NCBI RefSeq assembly: GCF_013166605.1
Contig: NZ_JABKKF010000013.1
Coordinates: forward strand, 1-64,000
Direction of reading: 5' to 3'
Length of the DNA: 64,000 bases
Origin: Xylanibacter muris
Lineage (GTDB): Bacteria > Bacteroidota > Bacteroidia > Bacteroidales > Bacteroidaceae
Shown here: piece by piece, positions 8,319-16,704 of the stretch
Position numbering within the stretch: the stretch's first letter is position 1
Layout of the letters: every line of letters starts with the position of its first letter
Position numbers and translations under genes: made by a program
Notes under the pieces: model-generated
What the model was told of the DNA's origin: nothing
What the model saw: the letters and a program-made list of their open reading frames with translations, nothing else
Databases searched by the model: none

Positions 8319-8639
8319 ATGACGACATTAGTATTAGCGGCACAGCAAAGCGCACAAGGGGGTGGAATGAGTATGATTATCATGATGGTTGCCCTGTTTG
8401 CAATCATGTATTTCTTTATGATACGCCCGCAACAGAAGAAACAGAAAGAGATTCAGAAATTCCAGAATGCCCTTCAGGAAGGAATGCAGGTTGTGACCGG
8501 AGGAGGTATATACGGTATTGTTAAAAAGATTGACCTCGTAAACGGTATTGTCGAAATAGAAATAGCCAGGGGCGTTGTAATCCGCGTTGACAAAGGCTAC
8601 GTTTTTAAAGATTCTACAAGCAACGTTCAGACAAAATAA
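8319..8639 (+). CDS. yajC: preprotein translocase accessory subunit YajC
   Basis: The 106-residue protein has one N-terminal membrane helix (MSMIIMMVALFAIMYFFMIRPQQKKQKE) and the small YajC cytoplasmic domain (VVTGGGIYGIVKKID...VVIRVDKGYV). RPQQKK after the helix is the family signature. It associates with SecDF-YidC in the inner membrane. It lies 44 bases after nusB and four bases before the YbbR-like gene. Confidence 0.95.
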   Translation: MTTLVLAAQQSAQGGGMSMIIMMVALFAIMYFFMIRPQQKKQKEIQKFQNALQEGMQVVTGGGIYGIVKKIDLVNGIVEIEIARGVVIRVDKGYVFKDSTSNVQTK

Positions 8640-8643
8640 ATAA

Positions 8644-9630
8644 ATGAACGGCAAACAAGGCATATACAATGCTATCAGGAATTTCTTGTTCAGTTCTGCG
8701 AACAAGGAATTTCTGATTTTTTTGTTCTTTCTCTCACTGTCTGGTATATTCTGGCTTATGATGACCTTGAACGAGACATACGAGAAAGAATTCAAATTGC
8801 CAGTGCGCATTATAAACATACCCAACAACGTGGTACTTACATCCGATGCCACAGATACAGTGAAACTCACACTGCACGACAAAGGACTCGCACTAATAAG
8901 ATATATGTATGGCAAAGAATTGCGCACTTTAAAAATAAACTTCAAGCCGTATTCACGTAATAACGGTGTAGTACAGCTTACTGCCGCAGACATCCAGCGT
9001 ATAGTATATCAGCAACTGCCGGCAAGTACAAGAATAACAGCTATAAAGCCGGACAAACTTGATTTTTACTATAATTACGGATTATGCAAACGTGTGCCGC
9101 TAAGATGGAGTGGAAGGGTGATACCAGAACACCTTTATTTTATTTCACATATAAAATATTGGCCGGACAGCATAAGCGTATATGCACCAAAAGAAAAACT
9201 TGACAGTATAAACTATGTATATACGGAACCGCTCAACTATGCAAATTTCCGTGACACCCTTATTGTAAACTGTAACCTGCAAAAGCAGAAAGGTGTCAAG
9301 ATGGTTCCAGACAGAGTGAAAATAGGTTTTTATACCGATGTCCTCACTGAAGAAAGCATAAGCGACATACCTATAGTAGGAATAAACATGCCGGAAGGAA
9401 AGACGTTACGTACATTCCCGTCAAAAGTAACAGTCAGCTTTGTCACAGGAGTTAGCCAGTTCAGAAAACTGCGGCCGTCGGATTTCAGAGTTGTGGTAGA
9501 TTACCGTGACATTGCCCGACATCCGTCTGAAAAATGTACAATACATTTAAAAAACGTTCCTCATGGAATATCACGTGCAAAACTGAATTTGCAACAAGTT
9601 GACTATCTCATTGAAGAAGGAACACCTTAA
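8644..9630 (+). CDS. YbbR-like domain protein (CdaR-related)
   Basis: The 328-residue protein has an N-terminal cytoplasmic tail, one membrane helix (about residues 20-42, FLIFLFFLSLSGIFWLMM) and an extracytoplasmic region of YbbR-type beta domains, such as IPIVGINMPEGKTLRTFPSKVTV. In Firmicutes CdaR regulates the c-di-AMP cyclase CdaA. No cyclase gene is next to it here, so that role is not shown. The nusB-yajC-ybbR-coaE order is common in Bacteroidetes. Confidence 0.88.
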   Translation: MNGKQGIYNAIRNFLFSSANKEFLIFLFFLSLSGIFWLMMTLNETYEKEFKLPVRIINIPNNVVLTSDATDTVKLTLHDKGLALIRYMYGKELRTLKINFKPYSRNNGVVQLTAADIQRIVYQQLPASTRITAIKPDKLDFYYNYGLCKRVPLRWSGRVIPEHLYFISHIKYWPDSISVYAPKEKLDSINYVYTEPLNYANFRDTLIVNCNLQKQKGVKMVPDRVKIGFYTDVLTEESISDIPIVGINMPEGKTLRTFPSKVTVSFVTGVSQFRKLRPSDFRVVVDYRDIARHPSEKCTIHLKNVPHGISRAKLNLQQVDYLIEEGTP

Positions 9631-9657
9631 ACGATGAATATCTGATATAGGAGTTAT

Positions 9658-10221
9658 ATGAAAATAGCAATAACAGGAGGAATTGGAAGCGGAAAAAGCT
9701 ATATATGCAACATAATCGGAAAACACGGCATAAGTATTTATGACTGTGACAGTGCAGCCAAGAGAATAATAAAAGAATCTCCGGAAATACGACGCCAGCT
9801 GACCGAGCTAATCGGAAACAATGCATATACAGACAACGGTAAAATAAACAAAACCGTGATGACTTCATTCTTGCTAAAGTCGGAAACAAATACAAATGCT
9901 ATAAACAGCATCGTACATCCTGCCGTAGCTGACGATTTCATACAGAGCGGATACAAATGGATGGAATGCGCCATCCTATATGAATCAGGTTTTGATAAAC
10001 TTGTGGACAAAGTAATAGCAGTTACCGCACCTCTCGACATACGTATTGAACGTATAATGAAAAGAGACGGAATAACACGTAGTAAAGCTCTTGAATGGAT
10101 AAAAAAACAAATACCGCAGGAAGATATTGTCGAAAGAGCCGACTATGTAATTATAAACGACGGAAACAAAGATTTAAGTAAACAAATAAATAATATTATC
10201 AAACTTTTATTAGTTTTATAA
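9658..10221 (+). CDS. coaE: dephospho-CoA kinase CoaE
   Basis: The 187-residue protein starts with the P-loop GGIGSGKS. It continues with the YDCDSAAKRI dephospho-CoA-binding segment, IVHPAV, the WMECAILYESGFDKLVDKVIAV core strand and a lid with RIMKRDG. It makes coenzyme A from dephospho-CoA and ATP, the last step of CoA synthesis. It sits 27 bases after the YbbR-like gene and six bases before the DUF5606 gene. Confidence 0.96.
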   Translation: MKIAITGGIGSGKSYICNIIGKHGISIYDCDSAAKRIIKESPEIRRQLTELIGNNAYTDNGKINKTVMTSFLLKSETNTNAINSIVHPAVADDFIQSGYKWMECAILYESGFDKLVDKVIAVTAPLDIRIERIMKRDGITRSKALEWIKKQIPQEDIVERADYVIINDGNKDLSKQINNIIKLLLVL

Positions 10222-10226
10222 GACAC

Positions 10227-10670
10227 ATGTTACAAACAATTTTAGCAATCTCCGGCAAGCCCGGACTCTACAAACTGGTATCAAGAACCAAAAACAGCCT
10301 CATTGTTGAGGCACTTGACAAGACACATCGCCGTATACCGGCATTTGCCACAGACAGAATAACATCACTGGCAGATATAGCAATGTTCACAGAGACAGAT
10401 GATGTGCCCTTGCATAAAGTTCTGACCAATCTAAAGAACCTCGAGGAAGGCAAGATCTCATCGCTTAATTACAAAAAAGCAAGCAACACCGAACTGACAG
10501 AATACTTTGCAAAGGTATTACCTGACTTCGACCGTGAACGGGTACACAACAGTGACATAAAAAAACTATTGCAATGGTACAATATTCTTATTGAAAACGG
10601 CATTAGCGATTTTGATAATGAAATGACACCTACAGAAGGCGATAATATTGACAACCGTCAGGAAGCATGA
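10227..10670 (+). CDS. DUF5606 domain protein
   Basis: The 147-residue soluble protein begins LAISGKPGLYKLVSRTKN, the hallmark of DUF5606, a small family almost confined to Bacteroidetes and usually encoded right after coaE. A second helical part (about residues 85-130) ends DIKKLLQWYNILIENG. The function is unknown. It closes the five-gene unit, and a clear terminator follows 11 bases after the stop. Confidence 0.88.
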   Translation: MLQTILAISGKPGLYKLVSRTKNSLIVEALDKTHRRIPAFATDRITSLADIAMFTETDDVPLHKVLTNLKNLEEGKISSLNYKKASNTELTEYFAKVLPDFDRERVHNSDIKKLLQWYNILIENGISDFDNEMTPTEGDNIDNRQEA

Positions 10671-10681
10671 TATTATAAAAT

Positions 10682-10712
10682 GTCCCAAGGAATTAATCCC
10701 TGGGACTTTTTA
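10682..10712 (+). terminator. rho-independent terminator of the nusB-coaE unit
   Basis: The stem GTCCCAAGG / CCCTGGGAC (one mismatch) at 10682-10690 and 10698-10706 is followed by TTTTTATT. Between here and 10882 only a small GCGTG/CACGC hairpin near 10775 is visible. Confidence 0.85.
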
Positions 10713-10881
10713 TTATCCTAAAAAAACTTATTACCAAAAAGACTTAGATTAAGACTTTTACTTTACCTATTGAGGCGTGTCGGCACGCTTGCCATTGACA
10801 CTATTAACCTAAATCACTATGATGTTAATATTATGAGAAAATTTCTATCCTTAAAATCAGCATGTCAGTCAGCCAAATTGC

Positions 10882-11382
10882 TTATTCAGCAACTTCCGCA
10901 CTTTTCTGCATACTAATATTATCTTCTGTCATAGTTCGTCTTTCAGAACCAGATGCCCTATTCTTTCTTCGAACAGCATTGTTCCCATTATTTTGTCTGA
11001 AACCTCCTCTGCGCTGAGACATCCTGCTGTTTCTGTCCTCGGAATATTTTTTATACTGCTCATCAGTCATAATTCCTTTGAGTTCCGCATTATAGGCCTC
11101 CATCTGCTTTGCGCGCTCTTCACGCTTACCATCCTGCATACGTACAGGCCGCATTGTATCCTTATACTTATTATTCAACTCTGCAAGCTTCTTCTCCTGT
11201 TCAGAATTAAGACCGTATCTCTTTACTATCATCTGTGTACGTCTGTTCATCATCTCAGAAGGTGAAACTCTCTCCATCTGCCTGGAAGACCTGGCATCCC
11301 TGTTTCTTTCCTTATTATCCTGAGCCACTGCAGAAGCACCTATTATAGAGACCGCAACCATAGCCAAAAATATTTTCTTCAT
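10882..11382 (-). CDS. small exported protein, Spy/CpxP-like (DUF4890 type)
   Basis: The 166-residue protein has a signal peptide cleaved after ASAVA. The mature part is rich in Arg, Met, Asn and Gln and mostly helical. The core (QMIVKRYGLNSEQEKKLAELNNKY...YNAELKGIMTDEQYKKYSEDR) resembles the LTxxQ-type repeats of periplasmic Spy/CpxP chaperones and Bacteroidetes DUF4890. It is then probably a periplasmic stress or chaperone-like protein. The C-terminal QRRGGFRQNNGNN stretch looks disordered. It stands alone and converges on the coaE unit. Confidence 0.8.
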   Translation of the reverse strand: MKKIFLAMVAVSIIGASAVAQDNKERNRDARSSRQMERVSPSEMMNRRTQMIVKRYGLNSEQEKKLAELNNKYKDTMRPVRMQDGKREERAKQMEAYNAELKGIMTDEQYKKYSEDRNSRMSQRRGGFRQNNGNNAVRRKNRASGSERRTMTEDNISMQKSAEVAE

Positions 11383-11564
11383 ATCTTTTCTTTTTAATTT
11401 AAAATATTCAACTATCTTGTTAGTTGCAACTGTCTTTATGACGAATTACAAAATAAAAAGTTTAACCTGTCCATTTAAAAAACAGACAATTTAATTTTAT
11501 TAACTTTTTACATAAAGAATAACAAAATACTCATACCTCCAAATACTTTATTCAGGATTATCCA

Positions 11565-11572
11565 TACCTTTG
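11565..11572 (+). promoter_or_regulatory. -7 box for the DUF4230 pair
   Basis: TACCTTTG matches TAnnTTTG and would start transcription near 11579, about 83 bases before the lipoprotein ATG. The -33 position carries only a weak TTTATT. Confidence 0.5.
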
Positions 11573-11661
11573 TAAAAAAAACGATTTGTAACATTTATAA
11601 TGAATGAAAACAACAACCTGAAACCACAAACGGAATCAGAAACTGGCATAAAATAAAATAT

Positions 11662-12327
11662 ATGAAAATACTCAATTACATTATTATATATATATTTATA
11701 ACCGGAACATTAATACCAATAGCATGCTCTGATAAAAAAGATGACGGCAAAAGCACACACGTATCGGAAACAGACACATTGCCAATGCTTATAATGCAGA
11801 TACAGAAATGCTCACGGCTATACACAACGGAATATAATATCCATAAGATTATCACGCATGACGATGTAATAAGGATGCAAGGAAAGGTATTGAATAAAGA
11901 CTTCAATATCAAATTGCCCGTCGGTGACAGGAAAATTGCGATTCCGATGACCGCCACATTAAAGGCTTACATTGACTTTAGCGACTTTTCGGATAAAAAC
12001 GTGGAGCGTGATGGCAAAAATATAACAATAATCCTGCCTGACCCTCAAATAGTAATGACAAGCAGCCGCATAAACCAAAAGGAAATAAAAGAATATGTAT
12101 CGATTACACGCAGCTATTTCACAGATGCGGAAATAACAGAATTTGAAAAACAAGGAAAAGAAGCAATAATAGCAAGAATCAATGATACAAATATTATTGA
12201 GACAGCACGCGACAACGCGGCAAGAGTATTAATCCCCATGATTGAACAAATGGGCTATGACGAAAAAAACATCACAATAAAGTTCAGGAAGGATATAAAA
12301 AAGTTAAATGTCAATGTTGAAAAGTAA
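11662..12327 (+). CDS. DUF4230 lipoprotein
   Basis: The 221-residue protein has a signal peptide ending LIPIAC, so it is a lipoprotein. The DUF4230 domain covers most of the rest: MQIQKCSRLYTTEYNIHKIITHDD, VPVG-like KLPVGDRKIAIPMTATLKAYIDFSD, then IILPDPQIVMTSSRIN and a C-terminal helix with AARVLIPMIEQMGYDEKNITIKF. The function of DUF4230 is unknown. The end of the gene overlaps the next one by 20 bases. Confidence 0.88.
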   Translation: MKILNYIIIYIFITGTLIPIACSDKKDDGKSTHVSETDTLPMLIMQIQKCSRLYTTEYNIHKIITHDDVIRMQGKVLNKDFNIKLPVGDRKIAIPMTATLKAYIDFSDFSDKNVERDGKNITIILPDPQIVMTSSRINQKEIKEYVSITRSYFTDAEITEFEKQGKEAIIARINDTNIIETARDNAARVLIPMIEQMGYDEKNITIKFRKDIKKLNVNVEK

Positions 12328-12913
12328 AACTATCATATATGCAAAAATCATCGGCTTTGCTCTTGCCGCAATAGCCGTCGTGACAGCGGTAATAATGATT
12401 GGAAACGAAGTCAGGAAAACAGACATTTCAATCGTAACCGATAAAAAGATTGGCATGACACCAGAAGTGATTCAGTCCATAAAAGCCATCGGAGAATGGG
12501 AATTCCTTACCGTCACCGATGAGGAAATGGTGGATACGGCACGCAAAGGCATCTTCGGTCATGATTATCTGGCCAAAATATATTACGGCACATTACGCTT
12601 GGGTATAAACATGCACAAGGTGGAACCCGGATGGATTACATCTCAAAACGACACTGTCAGGATTATTCTTCCTGCAATAGAACTTCTTGACAACGACTTC
12701 ATTGATGAAGCAAGCACAAGAGTCTTTCATGAGACAGGACGCTGGACACATACAGACCGCGAGACAATGTACAACAAAGCATACGCAAAAATGAAAGCAA
12801 ACGGCCTTACTAAGGCCAACATCAAAAACGCAGAAAACAATGCGGAAAACCAATTCAGAAATATGATGAAAGCAATGGGATTCAAGCATGTGGAAATAAG
12901 CTTTTCAAAATGA
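12308..12913 (+). CDS. membrane-anchored DUF4230 protein
   Basis: The 201-residue protein has one N-terminal membrane helix (about residues 10-32) without a lipobox, then a DUF4230 domain (IKAIGEWEFLTVTDEEMVDTARKG...YYGTLRLGINMHKV...IILPAIELLDNDFIDEA...MKAMGFKHVEISF). It is a paralogue of the gene before it and overlaps it by 20 bases, or 14 if the ATG at 12314 is used. The two probably act together at the cell envelope, one as a lipoprotein and one as an inner-membrane protein. That pairing is inference. Confidence 0.87.
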   Translation: MSMLKSKTIIYAKIIGFALAAIAVVTAVIMIGNEVRKTDISIVTDKKIGMTPEVIQSIKAIGEWEFLTVTDEEMVDTARKGIFGHDYLAKIYYGTLRLGINMHKVEPGWITSQNDTVRIILPAIELLDNDFIDEASTRVFHETGRWTHTDRETMYNKAYAKMKANGLTKANIKNAENNAENQFRNMMKAMGFKHVEISFSK

Positions 12914-13078
12914 CACAGGATTGACAGAATCCATTCCGAATCAATACAAAACAAAAGACATATCCCTTAATCCGGAATAAGCCGGTATAATTCAAAGTGG
13001 CAAAAACAAAACGACTTGTCTTTTGCCAAGCTGAAACTCATATATCGATCATTTTATACTGATTTAAAATGCCATATA

Positions 13079-13163
13079 CAAAAAATAAGGACTGTCTCAC
13101 GACAGTCCTTATTCATGTTTTCTAACTAACTTATTATCAACTATTCATTACTCTTCTGAATTC
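13079..13163 (-). ncRNA. candidate small RNA, promoter box plus terminator
   Basis: On the minus strand TACCTTTG (13177-13170) predicts a start near 13163. About 50 bases later a perfect 13-bp hairpin is followed by TTTTTT, which would give a transcript of about 85 bases. It has no convincing reading frame and no TTG at -33. It runs antisense towards the DUF4230 genes but ends before reaching them. The rest of the gap 12914-13334 holds a weak GGCAAAA/TTTTGCC repeat (12999-13027) and the LacI promoter. Confidence 0.25.
13084..13113. terminator. strong hairpin terminator
   Basis: Perfect 13-bp stem AATAAGGACTGTC / GACAGTCCTTATT with a TCAC loop. The T tract is best on the minus strand (TTTTTT); on the plus strand it reads ATTCATGTTTTCT. 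It may end the DUF4230 transcript, the minus-strand candidate RNA, or both. Confidence 0.8.
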
Positions 13164-13222
13164 GTACTGCAAAGGTAATTATAAAATTGCTATCCTGTAT
13201 ACACTTAACACTAAAAAATCAA

Positions 13223-13262
13223 CGTAAACGTTTGCGAATTAGACATAAAATATCTAACTTTG
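13223..13262 (+). promoter_or_regulatory. LacI-gene promoter with a probable autoregulatory operator
   Basis: TTG at 13232-13234 and TAACTTTG at 13255-13262 are 20 bases apart. The 14-base near-palindrome CGTAAACGTTTGCG (13223-13236, one mismatched pair, CG centre as in LacI-family operators) covers the -33 box. Binding there should block RNA polymerase, so negative autoregulation of the following gene is likely. Confidence 0.6.
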
Positions 13263-13333
13263 CATAAACCATACTGAAAAGTATTCCGTCTAAAAAAACA
13301 AAATACCTAAAAAATAATCTTATCACTCTGTTC

Positions 13334-14359
13334 ATGAACAAAAAACACCGTACGTCATTGAAAGACTTGGCAAAGGAACTTGGAGTAAGCATTGCCACTG
13401 TCAGCCGGGCCTTGCGCAACAGTCCCGAGATAGGTAAAGACATGCAGGATAAAGTCAAGGCACTTGCCGTAAAACTCAACTACCGTCCGAATCCATTTGC
13501 ACGAAGCCTGAGACGGGAGGCTCCCAAAATGATTGGAGTAATCGTGCCAAACCTTGTAACCCACTATTATGCGGCCGTGCTCGACGGTATTGAAGACGAG
13601 GCAAGAAAAGCCGGATATTCGATAATAAGCGCAAACAGCCATGAAGACTGTATAACAGAAGCACGTATAACGGACAACTTCATCAACTTACATGTAGAAG
13701 GAATCATTGCATGTCTTGCACAAAACACCACTGACTATAAACATTTCAACGAGGTTGCAGACATTGGCATACCACTGGTATTTTTCGGCCGCACATGTAT
13801 GACCGACCGCTTCTCTACAGTGACAGCCAATGGAGACGAGGCAGCCCAACAGGCAACGCAACATCTCATAGACACAGGCAGCCGCAGAATTGCATTCATA
13901 GGGGGGCCCAACCATTTGGACATGGTAAAAAGACGCAAGCATGGCTATCTTGAGGCCTTACGGGATAACAACATACCCATAGAGAGGGAACTGGTATTCT
14001 GCAATAAAATTGACTATGATGTTGCACTAAGCGCATGCACGGAAATGCTCACGCGCGAAAATCGCCCTGACGCAATTCTGGCATTCAACGACATCATAAC
14101 GTTTGCAGCATTCAATGCAATAAAAAAACAACACTTGAGAATACCGGACGATGTGGCATTGATTGGATTCACTGATGACGTACATGCGGAATACGTTACA
14201 CCGAGAATGTCGGCAATAGCAGATCAAAGTCATCTTCTTGGAGAAACAGCCTGCCGCCTTCTGTTGAAAAACATAGAAGGCGACAAGAACGTATATAAAG
14301 AAATCGTACCGCAGAAACTTATAATAAGAGAAACCTCCGCAAAGACAATGAAGACGTGA
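13334..14359 (+). CDS. LacI-family transcriptional regulator
   Basis: The 341-residue protein has an N-terminal helix-turn-helix (LKDLAKELGVSIATVSRALRNSPEIG) with a hinge helix (NPFARSLRREA). A periplasmic-binding-protein-like effector domain follows from about residue 60 (MIGVIVPNLVTHYYAAVLDGIEDEA) to the DDVALIGFTDDVHAEYVTPRMSAI dimer segment. It probably binds a sugar or sugar phosphate; the ligand is not readable from sequence. No sugar gene is adjacent, so its regulon is probably elsewhere. Its last nine codons form the left arm of a long hairpin. Confidence 0.95.
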   Translation: MNKKHRTSLKDLAKELGVSIATVSRALRNSPEIGKDMQDKVKALAVKLNYRPNPFARSLRREAPKMIGVIVPNLVTHYYAAVLDGIEDEARKAGYSIISANSHEDCITEARITDNFINLHVEGIIACLAQNTTDYKHFNEVADIGIPLVFFGRTCMTDRFSTVTANGDEAAQQATQHLIDTGSRRIAFIGGPNHLDMVKRRKHGYLEALRDNNIPIERELVFCNKIDYDVALSACTEMLTRENRPDAILAFNDIITFAAFNAIKKQHLRIPDDVALIGFTDDVHAEYVTPRMSAIADQSHLLGETACRLLLKNIEGDKNVYKEIVPQKLIIRETSAKTMKT

Positions 14360-14391
14360 TTGTATCACGTCTTCATTGTCTTTGCGGAGGT
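14333..14391. terminator. 28-bp perfect inverted repeat between convergent genes
   Basis: Bases 14333-14360 pair perfectly with 14364-14391 around the loop TGT. The left arm encodes the end and stop codon of the LacI gene. The right arm ends 11 bases from the thioesterase stop. It can act as a terminator for both strands, but the stem is about twice the usual length and lacks a U tract immediately after it. Confidence 0.8.
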
Positions 14392-14401
14392 AAGATTTAA
14401 G

Positions 14402-14887
14402 TCAGAATCCAAACAACTCGTCGCCTTCAGTATCGCAATATTTAAAGCCCATCCCACGTGCCTTATCCTGAGGAAATGTGAAATAAACAGCCTCGCCTTC
14501 ACAGCAAGTCTCACCTTTTGAGTTCTGTATCTCAACATGGATAAAAGCAACATTACGACGAAGTTCTTTAAGACGAGCACGCACGGTTATCTGAGGTTCG
14601 GTAGTCATTATAGGCTTCTTGTATTTGACTTCCAGCCTGATTGTAACACCACTCGTCTGCAATTTTCTGAAAACCACCCACGAAGCACACTCATCTATAA
14701 GCGTAGCCTGTATACCTCCATGTAAAGTGTCTATCCAACCCTGATAATGTGTCTGCGGTTTCCAGAAACTCACGATGTCATCACCATCCTCATAGAATTC
14801 CATCTTCACACCTAAAGGATTATCCGGACTGCAACCAAAGCAGTCATACCCTTCTTTATTTAGCCATTGATTCTTCAATTTACGCAT
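14402..14887 (-). CDS. PaaI-type hotdog thioesterase
   Basis: The 161-residue protein has the hotdog acyl-CoA thioesterase pattern: an N-terminal YDCFGCSPDNPLGVKMEF motif, the central helix with DTLHGGIQATLIDECASW, and strands VTIRLEVKYKKPI and AFIHVEIQNSKG. It probably hydrolyses an acyl- or aryl-CoA in the cytoplasm; the substrate is unknown. It is a single gene converging on the LacI regulator, with which it shares the long hairpin. Confidence 0.88.
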   Translation of the reverse strand: MRKLKNQWLNKEGYDCFGCSPDNPLGVKMEFYEDGDDIVSFWKPQTHYQGWIDTLHGGIQATLIDECASWVVFRKLQTSGVTIRLEVKYKKPIMTTEPQITVRARLKELRRNVAFIHVEIQNSKGETCCEGEAVYFTFPQDKARGMGFKYCDTEGDELFGF

Positions 14888-14999
14888 AATATTATTACAT
14901 TATATATTTCCCTAACCGGCCATTAGACCATGATACGTATGAAATCAACATTTAATCAGTTTTTCTCAAGTCAGTGACCGATTGTGATTAAAGTTTCTT

Positions 15000-16334
15000 T
15001 CATAACCTTTTACTATCATTAAGAATCACATTCTTTACAGTACAGTTCTGTATATATGATGTGTCGAAATCACCATCCGGGTCCTTTGCCTTGATATTCT
15101 CGAAAACGACATCACTCACATCATAATCATCCGAACGGCGCACATCATAGAATCTCTTGCTGCACTCTATATCAACATTACGTAAGGTCACATTCTTCAC
15201 ACCTGAGCGCGGCTTGTCCTCACGCTCCTGGGGATTATGAAACTGCCGCCATGCAGCGGCACGTATTCCGTTTTTCGTACGTCCGGAAACATTTTCCACC
15301 AAAACATTACGATAACTTTGAGGAGTATCCGGCCGCATCTTAAACAAAACAAGATTGCCCGTACCGTCAAACCTGCAGTCACGCAATATCACATTGCTGC
15401 AGTCCCATGCCTCGCTTCCGAATGTGACCCCCGCACCGGCAATGCCGTAACTGCAGTTCTCTATGATAATGTTACAACACGGAGCATTTGTGGTATCCTT
15501 GTCCACAAACGTCCCCTTACCTCCTTTAAGGCAGACACCATCGTCATTCACATTAATATAACAGCCACGTACAAGCACATCATGGCATCCGTCAAGATCG
15601 AGAGCATCCGTACTCGGACCCTTAGGATAACCTGATGTCGGAGCATATATATAACAATCAAGATATTTCACATTTCCGCACTTATAGAGATGATTTGTCC
15701 AGAAACCACTGTTTACAAGACGCACATCCTGAACAGTGACATTCGTTGAGTTTGAAATATAAACCATTCTCGGGCGCAACGCCTCAAGATTTGTACATTT
15801 TGGATTCACTTTTCTGCGTAGCCAGAACTCATCATAGAACTTACGTCCGTTACCGTCTATTGTTCCTTTTCCGGTGATAGTAAAACCATCCACCTCGTCT
15901 GCGTTTATAAGGGCTGCAAAATAATTCAGGGTCTGTCCCTCAAGACGCGTCTTCACAATCTCATAATGAGTAATCGCATCGCTGCCTTTCAGCCGACCGC
16001 CATCAGCCAGATGCAAGTGAGTTCCCTGACGGAAAAACAGAGACCCGGTAAGGAAAGTTCCTTTTGGAATAACTATTACCCCACCACCGTCTTTAAATGC
16101 ACGGTCAATCACCCCTTGTATGGCTGCAGTCTGCACCACAGCGGTGTCATCAACCACACCGTAATCTGTTATAACATATTTCCGCCCAAGTTTGTCGACA
16201 TCCACTTTTGCAGTGTCAGAAAACCATTCCGGCACCGGAGTACCGTCCGGAAACGTCTGCTGATGTTTTTTTCTTGCCGATGTCATCGTTGCCGCCATCA
16301 GCAACACCACAGTAAAAATTCCAATCTTATTCAT
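15000..16334 (-). CDS. GH28 family polygalacturonase-like enzyme
   Basis: The ATG at 16334 gives 444 residues with a signal peptide cleaved near MTSA. An upstream ATG at 16370 would bury that peptide. The protein is a right-handed beta-helix: a pectate-lyase-like N-terminus (YVITDYGVVDDTAVVQTAAIQ) followed by GH28 motifs STDALDLDG and NDDGVCLK with the catalytic Asp residues. The usual GHG reads GAG in AGAGVTFGSE, and the usual RIK region reads KMRPDTP. It probably cleaves a uronic-acid link in pectin or a related glycan, periplasmically or outside. No partner glycan genes lie beside it. Confidence 0.87.
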   Translation of the reverse strand: MNKIGIFTVVLLMAATMTSARKKHQQTFPDGTPVPEWFSDTAKVDVDKLGRKYVITDYGVVDDTAVVQTAAIQGVIDRAFKDGGGVIVIPKGTFLTGSLFFRQGTHLHLADGGRLKGSDAITHYEIVKTRLEGQTLNYFAALINADEVDGFTITGKGTIDGNGRKFYDEFWLRRKVNPKCTNLEALRPRMVYISNSTNVTVQDVRLVNSGFWTNHLYKCGNVKYLDCYIYAPTSGYPKGPSTDALDLDGCHDVLVRGCYINVNDDGVCLKGGKGTFVDKDTTNAPCCNIIIENCSYGIAGAGVTFGSEAWDCSNVILRDCRFDGTGNLVLFKMRPDTPQSYRNVLVENVSGRTKNGIRAAAWRQFHNPQEREDKPRSGVKNVTLRNVDIECSKRFYDVRRSDDYDVSDVVFENIKAKDPDGDFDTSYIQNCTVKNVILNDSKRL

Positions 16335-16490
16335 AATAAAAAAATATTTTGATTTGTTTATTCCACACATACATAAATACCGGCAGTCAATGCTGATGCA
16401 ATCAGGCTGCTACAAAAGAGATCTCAAGTTACGGTAAGAAAAATCATCCGAACACCAATAGCCATCTGCCGGAAATCAGGTTGTCGAGTG

Positions 16491-16520
16491 CAAAGATAAT
16501 GTAAAAAGACAAGAAGACAA
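16491..16520 (-). promoter_or_regulatory. promoter of the GH28 gene
   Basis: On the minus strand TTG (16520-16518) and TATCTTTG (16498-16491) are 19 bases apart. The start near 16484 gives a leader of about 150 bases. Confidence 0.65.
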
Positions 16521-16537
16521 AAAAAATATCATATACG

Positions 16538-16571
16538 TTGTATGCATCATAAATTATTTTCCCTATCTTTG
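16538..16571 (+). promoter_or_regulatory. promoter of the carboxylase-like gene
   Basis: TTG at 16538-16540 and TATCTTTG at 16564-16571 are 23 bases apart, slightly long. The start near 16578 leaves a leader of about 127 bases with no recognised riboswitch. Confidence 0.5.
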
Positions 16572-16704
16572 CAATATATTTATTATCGACTGACTGTCCG
16601 GATATTGGGCATGATACTGCAGAAAATATCTTAATGATATGCAATACATTTCTGCAAGGTTTTCAGAACAGTAAACGGGAAGTTATACAAAAAGTAGTAA
16701 AGCT

